A DNA stretch of 64,000 nucleotides from Timema cristinae (taxonomy: Eukaryota; Arthropoda; Insecta; Phasmatodea; Timematidae). The stretch spans positions 5,516,212-5,580,211 of the forward strand of contig JBCFYV010011135.1 in NCBI GenBank assembly GCA_039000515.1, given 5' to 3'. The notes under the pieces were generated by a model. That model searched no databases. It had not been told where the DNA came from and saw only the letters and a program-made list of their open reading frames with translations. The translations under genes and the position numbers were made by a program. Positions within the stretch are counted from its first letter, which is position 1; every line of letters starts with the position of its first letter. Positions 1-10,734 of this stretch are shown here, piece by piece.

Positions 1-44
1 GGTATTATATAATGCCAATACTAGTTTCGTTCAGTTTATATCAT

Positions 45-342
45 TGATACAACCAGGGCGGTCTAGGGGTAAAGTGTCAGACTTCTATGCTGGCAGCCGG
101 GGTTCAATCCTCGGTCCCGGCACAGATTTATCTGATTTCCAAACCCTTCCTTCACCTCTGACAAGATATCTTGTGAATGTGGGGAATGCCAGGCCTCCAC
201 CGTGGTTCGGATTCCACGTTAAACTGTAGGTCCTTCATTTCATCTCACAATCACCCTACCATTACACATTAGCGTAAGTGCGTATAACCCGAACGGGTAG
301 TAAGACGCGGTGCTAATAATAATAATAATGATACAACCAGGG
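45..342 (+). mobile_element. tRNA-derived SINE, family A, with perfect 14-bp target-site duplication
   Basis: The element body runs from about 59 to 328. It is bounded by the direct repeat TGATACAACCAGGG at 45-58 and 329-342. The head resembles a tRNA: a box-A-like stretch (GGTCTAGGGGTAAAGTG) and a box B (GGTTCAATCC, 101-110) that would form an internal RNA polymerase III promoter. A body of about 150 bases follows, then the tail GGGTAGTAAGACGCGGTGCT and a short (TAA)n run. Three other copies of this family lie in the window. The exact duplication indicates a relatively recent insertion by LINE machinery. It encodes no protein. Confidence 0.9.
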
Positions 343-726
343 AAAACACCTCGCTTAGGATAAGCAATAATGAGGTAGCCGTTATTGTGGTTATTGTAAT
401 TTCCGAATTAAATTTTAGGATCTTAAATAGATATTAATCCAAATTCCTTTCCTAGTTTATTTAATCGTTTAATGTCAAGTCACTTTGAAATAAAGGTAAA
501 TTTCAATACCTATTATCACATTATATTTTATAATCACTTTGTGAGGGGCTACTAATGGGTTAGTGATGCGCAATATGTGGAGATTATCAAGTGGGTACCA
601 CTTAGCCTCTCCTACTCTCCTGATCTCACCGTCAAGTGGTGTACCCCAGGATCTGAGTAACCTGGTGCAGGTTGGGTTGAAACCCAGTGTAAGCCAGGTC
701 AGATGCAGACGAAAGACAGGTCAGGT
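343..726. other. Unassigned intergenic sequence
   Basis: AT-rich sequence up to about 560, then more GC-balanced sequence that leads into the repeats at 727. No gene, RNA or recognisable element was seen. The second half may belong to the 5' side of the LINE fragment that follows. Confidence 0.5.
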
Positions 727-1131
727 ACAAACCAACAAGCTTGAAACAAGGTCTGGCCAGTTGTCTCCCAGATTGGTGAGCTGGGAGTGCTAGGGTTGGT
801 GATGAGGAGCTAAGTAATCATCAGTTAGGTCAAGTGTAGACGAGAGACAAGAGAATGGTCAGCTGAGAGTGAGAGGGTTAGCTAAGTCATCATCAGTTAG
901 GTCAGGTGCAGACGATAGACAAGAGACTGGTCAGCTGAGAGTGAGAGGGTTAGCTAAGTCATCATCAGCTAGGTCAGGTGCAGACGATAGACAAGAGAAT
1001 GGTCAGCTGAGAGTGAGAGGGTTAGCTAAGTCATCATCAGTTAGGTCAGGTGCAGACGATAGACAAGAGAATGGTCAGGGACAAACCAAACAAACTTGAA
1101 ACAAGGTCTGGCCAGTTGTCTCCCATCTGGG
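727..1131. repeat. 72-bp minisatellite flanked by a direct repeat of about 48 bp
   Basis: About 3.6 copies of a 72-bp unit lie at 815-1075, recognisable by GTCATCATCAG and GGTCAGCTGAGAGTGAGAGG. A segment containing CAAGGTCTGGCCAGTTGTCT occurs on both sides, at about 727-776 and 1081-1130. The minisatellite is thus inserted in, or expanded within, a larger duplicated piece. As 72 is divisible by three, a reading frame of 76 codons runs through the array, but nothing suggests it is translated. It lies just upstream of a LINE endonuclease remnant and could be part of that element's 5' region. Confidence 0.85.
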
Positions 1132-1214
1132 TGGGCTTGGAATGAGAGGTTGATGATGATAATCCAAGTTGGTGGCCGAAACAAACCCATACTCGATAAA
1201 ACAAAGTAAAGTGC

Positions 1215-1735
1215 TGGATTGTAAAAATTGTTGACAACCATAAGCTAAGAAAAGGGACTATGAACATTAAAACATTAATTGGAAGAGTGGAGGAGATTGT
1301 AGATTTCATGGACGAGAGAAGATGGGATGTCCTGGACTTGAGTGAAACCAAGTGGAGAGGTAGCGGCATGAGAGAAGTAAGGAATGGCTTCATTCTACAT
1401 TCAATGGGGAATGATGAAGGGAGGAGAAACGGAATAGGCTTCGTAGGGAAAGAAGGGCTGCAGGTGGAGGTAGGGATGAATGATAGAATAATAAAGATGG
1501 CAATAACTGTCAGAGAAAAAAAGATGGAGGTGAAACAAGTGTATGCTACAGAAGTAATAGACAAGTTTTAGGAAGACCTTGTAGGGCATATGGGAAACCG
1601 TGTTAGAGAGTTATGGGCAATCCAGATGCCAGAGTAGGAAAAGAGAAAATGAGATTTGAGGAGTAGTTAGGGAAGGAAGGATGTGGAGAGAAAAACAAGG
1701 AGGATAGACGGCTGTTGGAGCTATGTGCAAAAAAA
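1215..1735 (+). pseudogene. LINE ORF2 fragment: apurinic-type endonuclease domain
   Basis: Translation from 1260 reads as the N-terminal endonuclease of non-LTR retrotransposons, which nicks target DNA. The segment DVLDLSETKWRGSG (about 1329-1370) holds the glutamate motif of APE-type endonucleases (usual form: ISETKW or SEVRW). The segments NGIGFVGKEG and KQVYA follow in the usual order. The frame stops at 1571, but a further matching piece occurs at about 1676-1727 (GEKNKEDRRLLELCA), so an internal deletion has removed the part between. An A-rich run follows. The reverse transcriptase is absent, so this is a dead fragment. The open frame on the opposite strand is a shadow. Confidence 0.75.
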
Positions 1736-2067
1736 AAAAGATTCTAATAAAAAATTTGTTTAAGTAAAACATAAAAATAATTGATTTCAACCATGTTTCC
1801 TTTAAACAGTTATAGTCATAGTTTACCTTCGACCAAATTTCGTAATTTCCATTGATCAAAACTTTGCAAAAACTACTAATTTTGTTTATCATATTTCTGT
1901 AAATATTTGAGATATGAAATTACTTATCATTGCAAATATAACAAGAATCTTTTATTAGAAATATATTTTTTTAAACAAATAATTTTCAAGCTATACGCAA
2001 ATATATGTATATTTTAACTTTTCGAACACTAAAGGTAAAGTATTGCGACCGTAAAAAAAATTATCCT
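1736..2067. other. AT-rich sequence, no features seen
   Basis: An A-run followed by AT-rich DNA up to the LTR boundary. I see no gene or known element. Confidence 0.6.
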
Positions 2068-3373
2068 TGTAACCCCCCCTTCATATGATATGGTAGGTTC
2101 ATATTACAATAAATAGAAGGTAGGTTAGTTACAAGAGAGTTTATTTTATTCAACAAACAACTCGCAGACATACAAGAGCGAGGCACTCTAGGAAAGTCGA
2201 GTGACTGGCCGATAAGGGCCGAGATAAACAATAAATAAAGGGGCAAGACCCCAAGTCGTTAAGAGAAAACAGAATGACTAATACCAAAGTAGTCATAATT
2301 AAATTGACCCTCGCAGAAGGCGACTAACCTAGCAAGAAAGTTAAATACAAGCAATATATATATATGTCTACACGACCTGGCGATGCCGACACTACATTGA
2401 CATAAGTATGAAGTTTTATAATAGGCCGCCATTATAAGGCGCGGCAGAGAAAATGATTAACCTAAACCTAACCTGTTACAATAGTTCCTAATCAATTTAG
2501 TCCAATCTAAATTATTATTATTATAATGACCAATGTGCTGGGTGCACGGGCTCGCGCCCCCCGAGTTGAATAACAATTTAAAAAAATTTACAATCGTAAC
2601 AAACCTTTAACCTTTAGCAACCAGAATAATTATTTTAAGTAAGTTACACGTTAACCAGAAATTATTAGCGCCCCAAGATGGCGACATGCTAAAGTTCCAT
2701 TAGCGCCCTAAGATGGCGCCATGCCAAAGTTCCAACCCGTCCGTGAGGCGGACACAACGTTAAGTACCAAGAAAAAGCTAGAGCATAAACCATAATGGCC
2801 GACAGGCAAATCCTGCAGTCTCAGAGAAATATAGCTATTAGTAATCATGATTAATATTTAAAGTCAAAACTTAAATTTTGAACAATTTTAACCCAAACAT
2901 AATTTAGAATACGTCGAACAGCAACCTACGTCTAAAACTAAGACAAGTGTCTCACCTAATCGAGTGCAGAGAAATGAGTGACATCACTACACAGTCCAGC
3001 CGTTATATACAGTACAAAGTCAATCACGTGTTCACAAACGGCGGGAACACACTGGGGTGAAGGGAGAGGGGTGTACGTCGCTTCGGGAGAAGTCTCGACG
3101 ATTCTCGTGATAATTTCAAATCACGCGCCGGTGGATGAGTCTTGTTTCACTCGAGCACAACCGTCAGCGCATACGGGTTAGCGCATCTCGATGTTCTATT
3201 GTCCGAGTCTTGCTCTAATCGGGCCTCGAGCCACGGGTGGTCAGTAAGCCGCGTGATGTTGAGTGGAGTAGAGTGTGCGTGTTTCATGAAGTCGAGTTCC
3301 AGCCCAGTCAAAGGGGACCAGATCAGGTGAGCTAGATCGTCCATGATTGCATTATGTCTGTGACAACGTCACA
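2068..3373 (-). mobile_element. Solo LTR of a retrotransposon, minus strand
   Basis: The block starts TGTAAC and ends GTCACA, the TG...CA arrangement of LTRs, and is flanked by TCCT at 2064-2067 and 3374-3377 (ATCCT if one base is counted as duplicated). On the minus strand it has a TATA box (TATATAA, 3003-3009) about 370 bases from the 5' end. Overlapping AATAAA signals lie at about 2139-2150, close to the 3' end. Together these give the U3-R-U5 order. Two AAGATGGCG motifs (about 2678 and 2711) resemble YY1 sites. No internal region or second LTR is adjacent, so recombination between LTRs probably removed the body. The superfamily is not determined. Confidence 0.75.
3003..3009 (-). promoter_or_regulatory. 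TATA box of the solo LTR
   Basis: TATATAA on the minus strand, placed where an LTR core promoter is expected. Transcription would run toward lower coordinates. Activity is inferred from position only. Confidence 0.5.
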
Positions 3374-4619
3374 TCCTCCACTCCCGCCCTACCCCAAACT
3401 CTAAAAATTGGTTTTTGTAATGCCGTCTGTCTGTATATCTGTTTAACTCTAAAATTAAGCATAGTTTAATAAAGTGATAAAATAGAAAACAGTTAAATTT
3501 TTCAATATTGGCTCTAGCTATTTTGATTAAAATTCGTATCAACGCGATTATTAAGTTTATAAATATATTGGCTATTTTCATTTTACCATACAAATTATTT
3601 TTAGGGTACTTTAGAGAAGCGGAAATTTCTGTATCTCCGCAACTATTTGAGATACTAAATAACTTATTGCAAAATTGGACTAAAAATAAAAAAAATATTT
3701 GAAATATATCTTAGTAAAGCCAAAAGTTTCTGAAATATTGGCAAATATATTAATACAACTTTGTGTGCTTTAATTTTATATAGATACTGCTCAAGTTTTA
3801 ACGTAATTATTATCTAATGCCACCGAGTAAGTAAAAATTAGTAATTCTCCCAGAAAGTTAATGTTCCTTTTCCTTTAACCTCTTAGGGGAAATATCTGTA
3901 CAGCAATTATTTATCTCTATCGTTTTAGACTTAATAGTCTAAATGGTATAAATTTATAAATGATGAATTTAATAGCAATGCAATAACCATAATATATGCA
4001 AGCTCTAATAAAATGTCGCACATTTTAACCGGAAGTAGAAATTTTGGTACGAGGTGCTGGTCCTTGTGGACCCAATATCGATCTCTTTTTTTTTGTCTGA
4101 ATATACAAATGACTTTAATTCTTTAAAATTAATACTATAAAATTTATAACTGGGAGTCAGTAAATAGTTTACGTAAGTATATCGCAATTTTTGCTTGGGT
4201 TCGTATATTACTTCGTGTCCCATATAGCCTATTACGAGTTTTGAGTAAATATCTCCAATTTTAAACAATGGAGTGAGAAAGTCCGTGAGGAGTTCCGTAC
4301 CATTTATATCGTTAATGACCCGACCTATAGTAGTAGTGGTGACGTTTGTAGACGTAGGTATGGATAAGATTTCCTTACAAAATGTATCTTGGCCATGCTA
4401 AGAAAGTGAGAGGAAGGGGAAAAGGTCTTTTTTTTTTAAATCTTGTATGAATGTCTTAAGTACCAACCTAAATGTTGAGTTATTTACCAGTATAATAAAG
4501 AATGAGGGATACTCATCAGTTAGTTCATATTGATGTTATTGTTACACATAGACTTCTATCAGTAGAAAGTTTTTTTACTAACAATATTTTGGTGATTGTA
4601 GTAGTAGTTGTAGTAAAAG
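3374..4619. other. AT-rich intergenic DNA, no features seen
   Basis: About 1.2 kb of AT-rich, low-complexity DNA with short open frames only. No conserved coding pattern, RNA gene or repeat boundary was recognised. Confidence 0.6.
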
Positions 4620-5760
4620 ATCTGGGGCAGCATATCTAGTATGGACTGGACCTAAGGCCAAGAAAGCGCTAGGTGGTTTAGGCTCATGTAGACCAGCGCT
4701 AGGTATAGACGGGATGTGTACGATGGTTAAGATGCCCGATCAGATGAGATTACAGTAGTGTAGTCGTAGGTGGAGGAAAGGAATTGTAGGGGCAGGTCTA
4801 GGTAGGACTATATTACGAATCCTTTGGCTCCGATCTCCTAAGAGACCCCCAAAGGGGACTTTCCAACTACACCTCACATAGGCTTTTTTCAGCCTTTCGC
4901 AGTGCAACCACTGTTACCATCGGAGCGGAACCTTTGCATCGGACATGAACCAAAGTCCATGAGTGCTATTCCGGTTTACTCAGGCACCCTAAAATCCAGG
5001 CCCAGTCCTCCCATGCCAGACCTGCCTTGGGTTACTTGGGAAAATCCCCCGCCCTCCCTGGGACCGGATGAGGGTAGGAGTTGGCCCCTCCTAGGGATAG
5101 CCCAATCACGAGGGGGTCAGAAACTCATCCTCCGGACGGTTGCCTCCTCCGTTAAGCACTCAGCCCCCGTCTTTCACTCACCGCCCCAACCATGGCCTTC
5201 CGCCCCCTCAACACCTTCTCTCCGAGACCAACCGCCCGAAGTTGCCCAGCGGGGACCTCGTGGAGGTGTCCTGACCAGCTATCCCCGCTACACGGGTACG
5301 CACTACCAACCGCTTAGTGTATGTCCAGGAGCCCCGCTCCTCACACACAGATGACCTGTCGGGGTCTTAGCTATGCCAGCCAGTTCCGCGCACATTGCCC
5401 AGGGCCGCCCCGAGGAGGCGCCCCGACCGGATTTTCGGAGACTTGTCAGTACCGGGAGGCGGCAAAGACAGTCTAATGCACACTTATATGAAGCGTGCGT
5501 GGGCCCAGAGCGCGTTCCTGCCGCCGTACGTCGAGCAGGTGCCATACGCCTGAGCACCGTGACCCCCGGTTGAACTATATAAAGCAAATGGGTAAGGAGC
5601 TAGGGTGCCAGTCGTATGTGAAGCTGAAGAGATGGGCACAGGACCAGGACCGGTGGAGAGCTGCTGCCAACCAATCTCAGTGATGACAACCTAGGAAGAA
5701 GTGGTAGGTGTTATGGTGGTTATGCGACGATGGGAAACAGCCCATGTGTGTTGATTCAGG
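4620..5760 (+). pseudogene. GC-rich block, probable 3' end of a decayed LINE
   Basis: This block is clearly more GC-rich than its surroundings. Near its end (5620-5683) a frame reads LKRWAQDQDRWRAAANQSQ and stops. That resembles the C-terminal W-x-x-x-A-x-D-x-x-x-W-R signature common at the end of non-LTR retrotransposon ORF2 proteins. A proline-rich frame of 150 codons (4902-5354) precedes it, with no recognised domain. The 3' sequence returns to AT-rich after 5760. I infer a 5'-truncated LINE whose upstream part is degraded. A host exon with unusual composition cannot be excluded. Confidence 0.45.
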
Positions 5761-7086
5761 ACTAAGCATTTAGAGAGGGAATATTTAGTTGTCCCTTAAG
5801 ATCGTCGTGGACAGCCAGGTATTTGTGTATTTAGGCGATCATCATGCAGCTATTATTAATATTACTAATTTTTTTGAGGACTTGGAGACCGGTGAGGTCT
5901 CTACCGCATATAGATGAAAGCGCTGTAACTTATGACGCAGCGCCTAGTTGGGGGCTTTTTTTTTGCGGGGTATGTAAATAAAGGTTTTGGGCAACTATTA
6001 AAATATTTCACGTAGGGAGAGGGGAGACTACATGTTTGAGCTTATTGTTGTTATACTAGGGGGTGCTATTGTATCCTCTAAATTTAGGCTTGCTGGAGTA
6101 AATCTGTTTACATCAGTGAACTATATGATAAATACCTAGTGTATAACATATCTTCTTTCATGGTTTGCATGCAATTTAAGGGTTTTTAAGTTGCAGACTA
6201 AATCTTTATGAAGTAGTAGTGGGCAACCTGCAATGTAGACATAGTTTGTAAGCATGATAAGGTAGACATGGGAAGGAGTTGGGGAACGTAGATAGTAGTG
6301 ACTTATTTATATGTGTGTAGTATGTTAGCAGCTTGAATGTGAAAGGCTCGGTGAGGTGCAATATAGACGAACGTCAGTCTCTGGTGAGATATTGCCGTGA
6401 AAAGGGTGATTTGAGGGTCATAACATAGTTTAAGCCTGTTGAAAGTAATTTAAAAAAAGATATGTTCTAAAAAGGGCACCTTTCACCAATCATCAAGTGT
6501 AATGGAATACCAATAGTGTAATAAGAAAGCGTTTGCTCAGGTATAAGTGCTGACCTTTTAGAAAGAAATGGCTACTGCAATTGTAGCCTTTAGTGAGATG
6601 GACTAGCAGTTTGATAGTATTCAAATAACGTCGTGTGTGAACTTTGCTACTAACCATCCTTCACAATTACTTTAGTTATTTTACACCTATTGGTTTGAAT
6701 TACGATGATTAATTTGATGGTTTGAGGCAAATCGACAGTTAGTCTTTTGACGTGTGTGATAGGGTTTAACTTCTCCCTTTCCTTTTTAAATGGGAGGATT
6801 TGGATGTAGATGATATTAAACTGGCACTGACGTTACCTCACAATGAAAGCAAGAATGCAAAATTGGCTGGCAGTATGAAATATAAGTTCTTAGTTCAAGA
6901 AAAGAGACGGACATATTGAATGCATCAAGTTGTAAAACAATATCTCAGAACCCCTTAACAATCTATTTTATCGTACAATACTGATTTCTACATATTGGAC
7001 CACAAAGGTATTGATTGAGCTATCGATTAAAAAGAAAATTACATGGTATACAATTAAATACACCTAATGATTTATTTGATAATTTT
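5761..7086. other. AT-rich intergenic or 3' flanking DNA
   Basis: About 1.3 kb between the LINE-like block and the stop codon of the minus-strand gene. The part nearest 7086 would hold that gene's 3' UTR or downstream exons if any exist. No other gene or mobile element was recognised. Confidence 0.55.
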
Positions 7087-8777
7087 CTAACCTATGTTGT
7101 CATCCTTGTCGGTCAGGTCATGATCTTGAGAATCAACTATACCATCTCCATCAGTGTCCACGTGGTCAGGATCTTTTGTGTCAGGAATACCATCTCCATC
7201 ATCGTCGAGATCATCTGTATTGAGGATTCCATCTCCATCGACATCTGTATCTCGAGCATCAGGTATACCATCTCCATCTGTGTCTCTATGGTCAAGATCT
7301 TTGTCATCATCAATACCATCTCCATCATCATCTAGATCTACTGAATCAATAATTCCATCACCATCGTCGTCATTATCAACATTGTCTGGAAGGCCATCTC
7401 CATCAGTGTCTCTCTGGTCAGGATCTTGCACATCAGGAATTCCATCTCCATCATCATCAAAATCATCTGCATCTAAAATGCCATCATTATCATCATCACT
7501 GTCTAAAGCGTCCGGTATGCCATCCCCATCACTATCTCGTTGATCAGGATCTTGTGAGTCAGGAATACCATCTCCGTCATCATCGGGGTCTACTACATCA
7601 AGGAGTCCATCCCCATCATCATCAGTATCAACAGTATCAACGAGTCCATCTCCATCAGTATCGCTATGATCAGGATCTTGTGCATCAGGAATACCATCTC
7701 CATCATCATCATTATCTAAAGCATCAGGTATGCCATCTCCATCATCATCAGTATCTATAGCATCAGGTATGCCATCCCCATCTGTGTCCCTTTGGTCAAG
7801 ATCTAGTATGTCAGGAATTCCATCTCCATCGTCATCTAAGTCTTTATCATCGGTAATTCCATCTCCGTCATCATCAGTATCTATAGCATCGGGGATTCCA
7901 TCATTGTCAGTATCTTTTTGATCAGGATCCTGTGTATCAACAATTCCATCTCCATCGTCATCTAAGTCTTTTTCATCAGGAATCCCATCTCCATCATCAT
8001 CATTATCTATAGCATCGGAATTCCATCGTTGTCAGTATCTTTTGATCAGGATCTTGTTCATCAGAATTCCATCTCCATCGTCATCTAAATCTTTATCATC
8101 AGGTATTCCATCTCCGTCATCATCAGTATCAATAGCATCAGGATTCCATCATTATCAGTATCCTTTTGATCAGGATCCTGTGAATCAGGAATTCCATCTC
8201 CATCGTCGTCTAAATCTTTATCATCAGTAATTCCATCTCCATCATCATCAGTATCTATAGCATCAGGGATTCCATCATTGTCAGTATCCTTTTGATCAGG
8301 ATCCTGTGAATCAGGAATTCCATCTCCATCGTCGTCTAAATCCTTATCATCAGTAATTCCATCTCCATCATCATCAGTATCAATAGCATCAGGAATTCCA
8401 TCATTATCAGTATCCTTTTGATCAGGATCCTGTGAATCAGGAATTCCATCTCCATCGTCATCTAAATCTTTATCATCAGTAATTCCATCTCCATCATCAT
8501 CAGTATCTATAGCATCAGGGATTCCATCATTGTCAGTATCTTTGTGGTCAGGATCTTGTGCATCAAGAATCCCATCTCCATCATCATCTAGGTCTTTATC
8601 GTCGGGAATTCCATCCCCATCATCATCATTATCTTTTGCGTCAGGAATACCATCTTTATCAGTGTCCTTAAAGTCAGGATCATTTGCATCATCAATGCCA
8701 TCTCCATCTGTGTCTTTGGTGAAAACAGGAAAATTGAAAAGTAAAACGACCAATAGCAATGCAAGCCATATCCTCAT
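7087..8777 (-). CDS. Secreted thrombospondin type-3-like repeat protein (four internal frameshifts as sequenced)
   Basis: The ATG at 8777 opens a hydrophobic signal peptide (MRIWLALLLVVLLF, then FPVF). It is followed entirely by aspartate-rich repeats of the DxDxDGxxD type (for example DTDGDGIPDA, DDDGDGITDDKD), the calcium-binding pattern of thrombospondin type-3 repeats. A 42-residue cassette (126 bp) repeats exactly in register around 8180, 8306 and 8432. Single-base deletions near 8018, 8036-8041, 8063 and 8143 break the frame. Adding four bases gives 1695 bp, an uninterrupted 565-codon frame ending at the TAG at 7087. No EGF, lectin-like or other thrombospondin domain is seen. Likely an extracellular, highly acidic calcium-binding protein; a role in mineral or matrix is a guess. 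The clustering of the deletions in tandem repeats suggests sequence errors more than a pseudogene. Confidence 0.8.
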
Positions 8778-8782
8778 TCCGT

Positions 8783-8803
8783 CTGGAACAGAAAAGCAAG
8801 AGA
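8783..8803 (-). other. Probable 3' splice site upstream of the start codon
   Basis: On the minus strand a pyrimidine-rich tract (CTCTTGCTTTTCTGTTCCAG) ends in AG five bases before the ATG of the type-3-repeat gene. This would place the start codon at the head of an exon, with a 5' UTR exon upstream at higher coordinates. Evidence is sequence pattern only. Confidence 0.5.
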
Positions 8804-8873
8804 TATATAATTAATTATGAGCTACGTACGTTCTTAGTATTTTCTATCCTTTTTTACCACGTGAGACCCACTT

Positions 8874-9123
8874 TGGTGACCAGATGGTCTAAAGCACTAC
8901 CCTCGCAAAAGAATATACAGCTGATGACCGGGAGATCATGGTTCGATCCCGGTCAGGTGTACTGAAGGAGGTTTTTCCTAAATCGTTTTCCACGCGCTTT
9001 CTTTCCTCGTAAATGAGAGTATACCTCCTCTAAATCCAATCTGCCCCCTCTTTATCCCATTAGCGTAATTAGTACATAAGCGTATGTATGACCCGAATGG
9101 GTAGTAAGACGCGGTGCTAAAAA
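8874..9123 (+). mobile_element. tRNA-derived SINE, family B
   Basis: The head TGGTGACCAGATGGTCTAAA resembles a tRNA 5' half with box A. GGTTCGATCCC at 8940-8950 is a near-perfect box B. The body (GGTTTTTCCTAAAT, later CCCATTAGCGTAATTAGTAC) differs from family A. The tail GGGTAGTAAGACGCGGTGCT is identical to that of family A. More than ten family-B fragments occur in the window. Confidence 0.85.
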
Positions 9124-9174
9124 AGTATATTACAAACTAAAAGGAGCCAGAAGGAATGAATAGTAAGCATAGTA

Positions 9175-9384
9175 CAGGGTGGCCCACGGAAAAGTAGCTC
9201 GCCTCCTATATCCAGAAGGCACCTCACTCTGATTTGGAGGAGGTCAATCCCCTTCCAACTATATTGTGACTTGAGAATGAGTCAATAATGCTGTAGACAA
9301 GTGGTGGAAGAGGGTTGGCCTCCAATTTAGAGTGAGGAGCCTGCTGGATATAGGAGGCGGGCTACTTTGCCGTGGGCCACTCTG
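9175..9384. mobile_element. 210-bp foldback MITE with TA target duplication
   Basis: The left arm starts CAGGGTGGCCCACGGAAAAG. The right end, read in reverse complement, starts CAGAGTGGCCCACGGCAAAG. The arms match over about 85 bases each, nearly the whole element, and TA lies on both sides (9173-9174 and 9385-9386). TA duplication and this end sequence fit the Tc1/mariner superfamily. It is non-coding and would need transposase supplied elsewhere. Confidence 0.85.
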
Positions 9385-9504
9385 TAGTATGAAACAATAA
9401 AAATTATAATTATCCGTAATTTTGATTGTAAGTATCAGGAAAATAAAATAAAAACATTAATAATAATAGATTAATAATAAAGCAGTAAATTGAAACAATT
9501 TCAA

Positions 9505-9838
9505 TATAATGCAGCTTGGCACCTCAGGACCCGATGTTCAAGGGTTCAAACCCAGCCTAAGTTGGTGGATTTTTTTTAGCAATAAAAATCCATTGCACAA
9601 CTTTCTTAGAAAGGGGGAACGTTGGTCCAATGTCTTTTATGACATGTAAAAGATCCCTAGAAGATGTAAAATTATTTTACAGTAAAATTGGTAAGATCCT
9701 TCTCACTCTCTCATAGAATTCCAGTGTGGAAATTCATGGGAAACCACCACGCTTTCTGAACTTCCCTAGCACCTGTGATTTCTTCTACCAGATGTTGTGG
9801 ACAGCACTAGCCAGCTTAAGGGCTGAGTGCATGTCCAG
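9505..9838 (+). mobile_element. SINE-like element, family C, left part (interrupted)
   Basis: A tRNA-like head with box B (GGGTTCAAACCC, about 9540-9551) leads into a body containing AAAATCCATTGCACAACTTT and TCTACCAGATGTTGTGGACA. The same body occurs uninterrupted at about 55205-55500. Here it breaks at 9838 and resumes at 11207, because another element has inserted. The remaining end is annotated separately. Confidence 0.75.
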
Positions 9839-10239
9839 GGGCCTTAGTTTTGAAACTTGCGAGTAGCGAGTCGCTAGCGGATTACTCGATACTCGCTTGT
9901 AATCTCGCAAATACCTAGTTTTGAAACTTCAGCGCTGCGAAAACTGACGTCACACGATCGAATAGCGAGCGGATTCTACTCGCCAGCCTCACACCGTGCG
10001 AGACAGGCCTTGTCTATCGAATAGGCAATAAAATAACAAAATGGATGCCATCCCCCTCTTCGGTTGCAGCTTTCCGAGAGTGATTTTGTTGAAATAAACC
10101 TATCACTGTACAAAATAGGTTTACAGAAGAAAAGAATATGATTGCTTTGTACACTTTATACAATCCTTCAATACAAATATATGTTTGGGTGAAAACCAAA
10201 CTATATATTCTAATTTTTTCAAATTCCTCAATGGTCAAT

Positions 10240-10292
10240 TTGGGTGAGTCGGTAACGTGACCGTCTCGTGATCTAAGGTTCGCGTGTTCAAA
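10240..10292 (+). repeat. tRNA-like head fragment inside the nested element
   Basis: The stretch GTGAGTCGGTAACGTGACCG and a following box-B-like GTGTTCAAATCC look like a SINE or tRNA remnant. The arms do not pair well enough for a real tRNA gene. Confidence 0.35.
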
Positions 10293-10734
10293 TCCTTAAA
10301 AAAAAATTATTTTTTTTTAATTTATCAGACTTTAAACTTTAATTTTAAATGATCGTATTAGTAAGCATATAATATGTTTTAAATATATTTTATAGAAATA
10401 CACAAGGTATTTGAGCCTAAGTAGACTAACATAACAGTCGTTAAAAATAAATTAAAAAAGCTAGGCCTACATTAATTTTGAAATTTTGTATGTAGGTGAT
10501 TATTTAAAAATTAAATAATGGGTTTTATGACATAAAATTGTACACATTCTAAAATAAGGCTTGTACACATTTTAAAATAAGGCTAAGTAAGCTAATTATT
10601 ATTCGCATAGTAAAATTTTTTAGGGTATATTTATGTTTTAAAAATAGTTGCGAAAATAAAAAAATATATTACTGAATTCTAATTACGAAAACGTGATTTA
10701 AATTCAGATAAAAATTAAAATATTTTACCTAGGT

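Noticed and set aside
869..1099. A 76-codon frame in the 72-bp repeat.
   Set aside because: It is explained by the repeat period. No other coding evidence.
1046..1564. A 172-codon minus-strand frame.
   Set aside because: It lies opposite the LINE endonuclease remnant and has the composition of an antisense shadow.
4902..5354. A proline-rich 150-codon frame.
   Set aside because: It lies in a GC-rich block where stops are rare. It has no domain, and the block ends in a LINE-like C-terminus.
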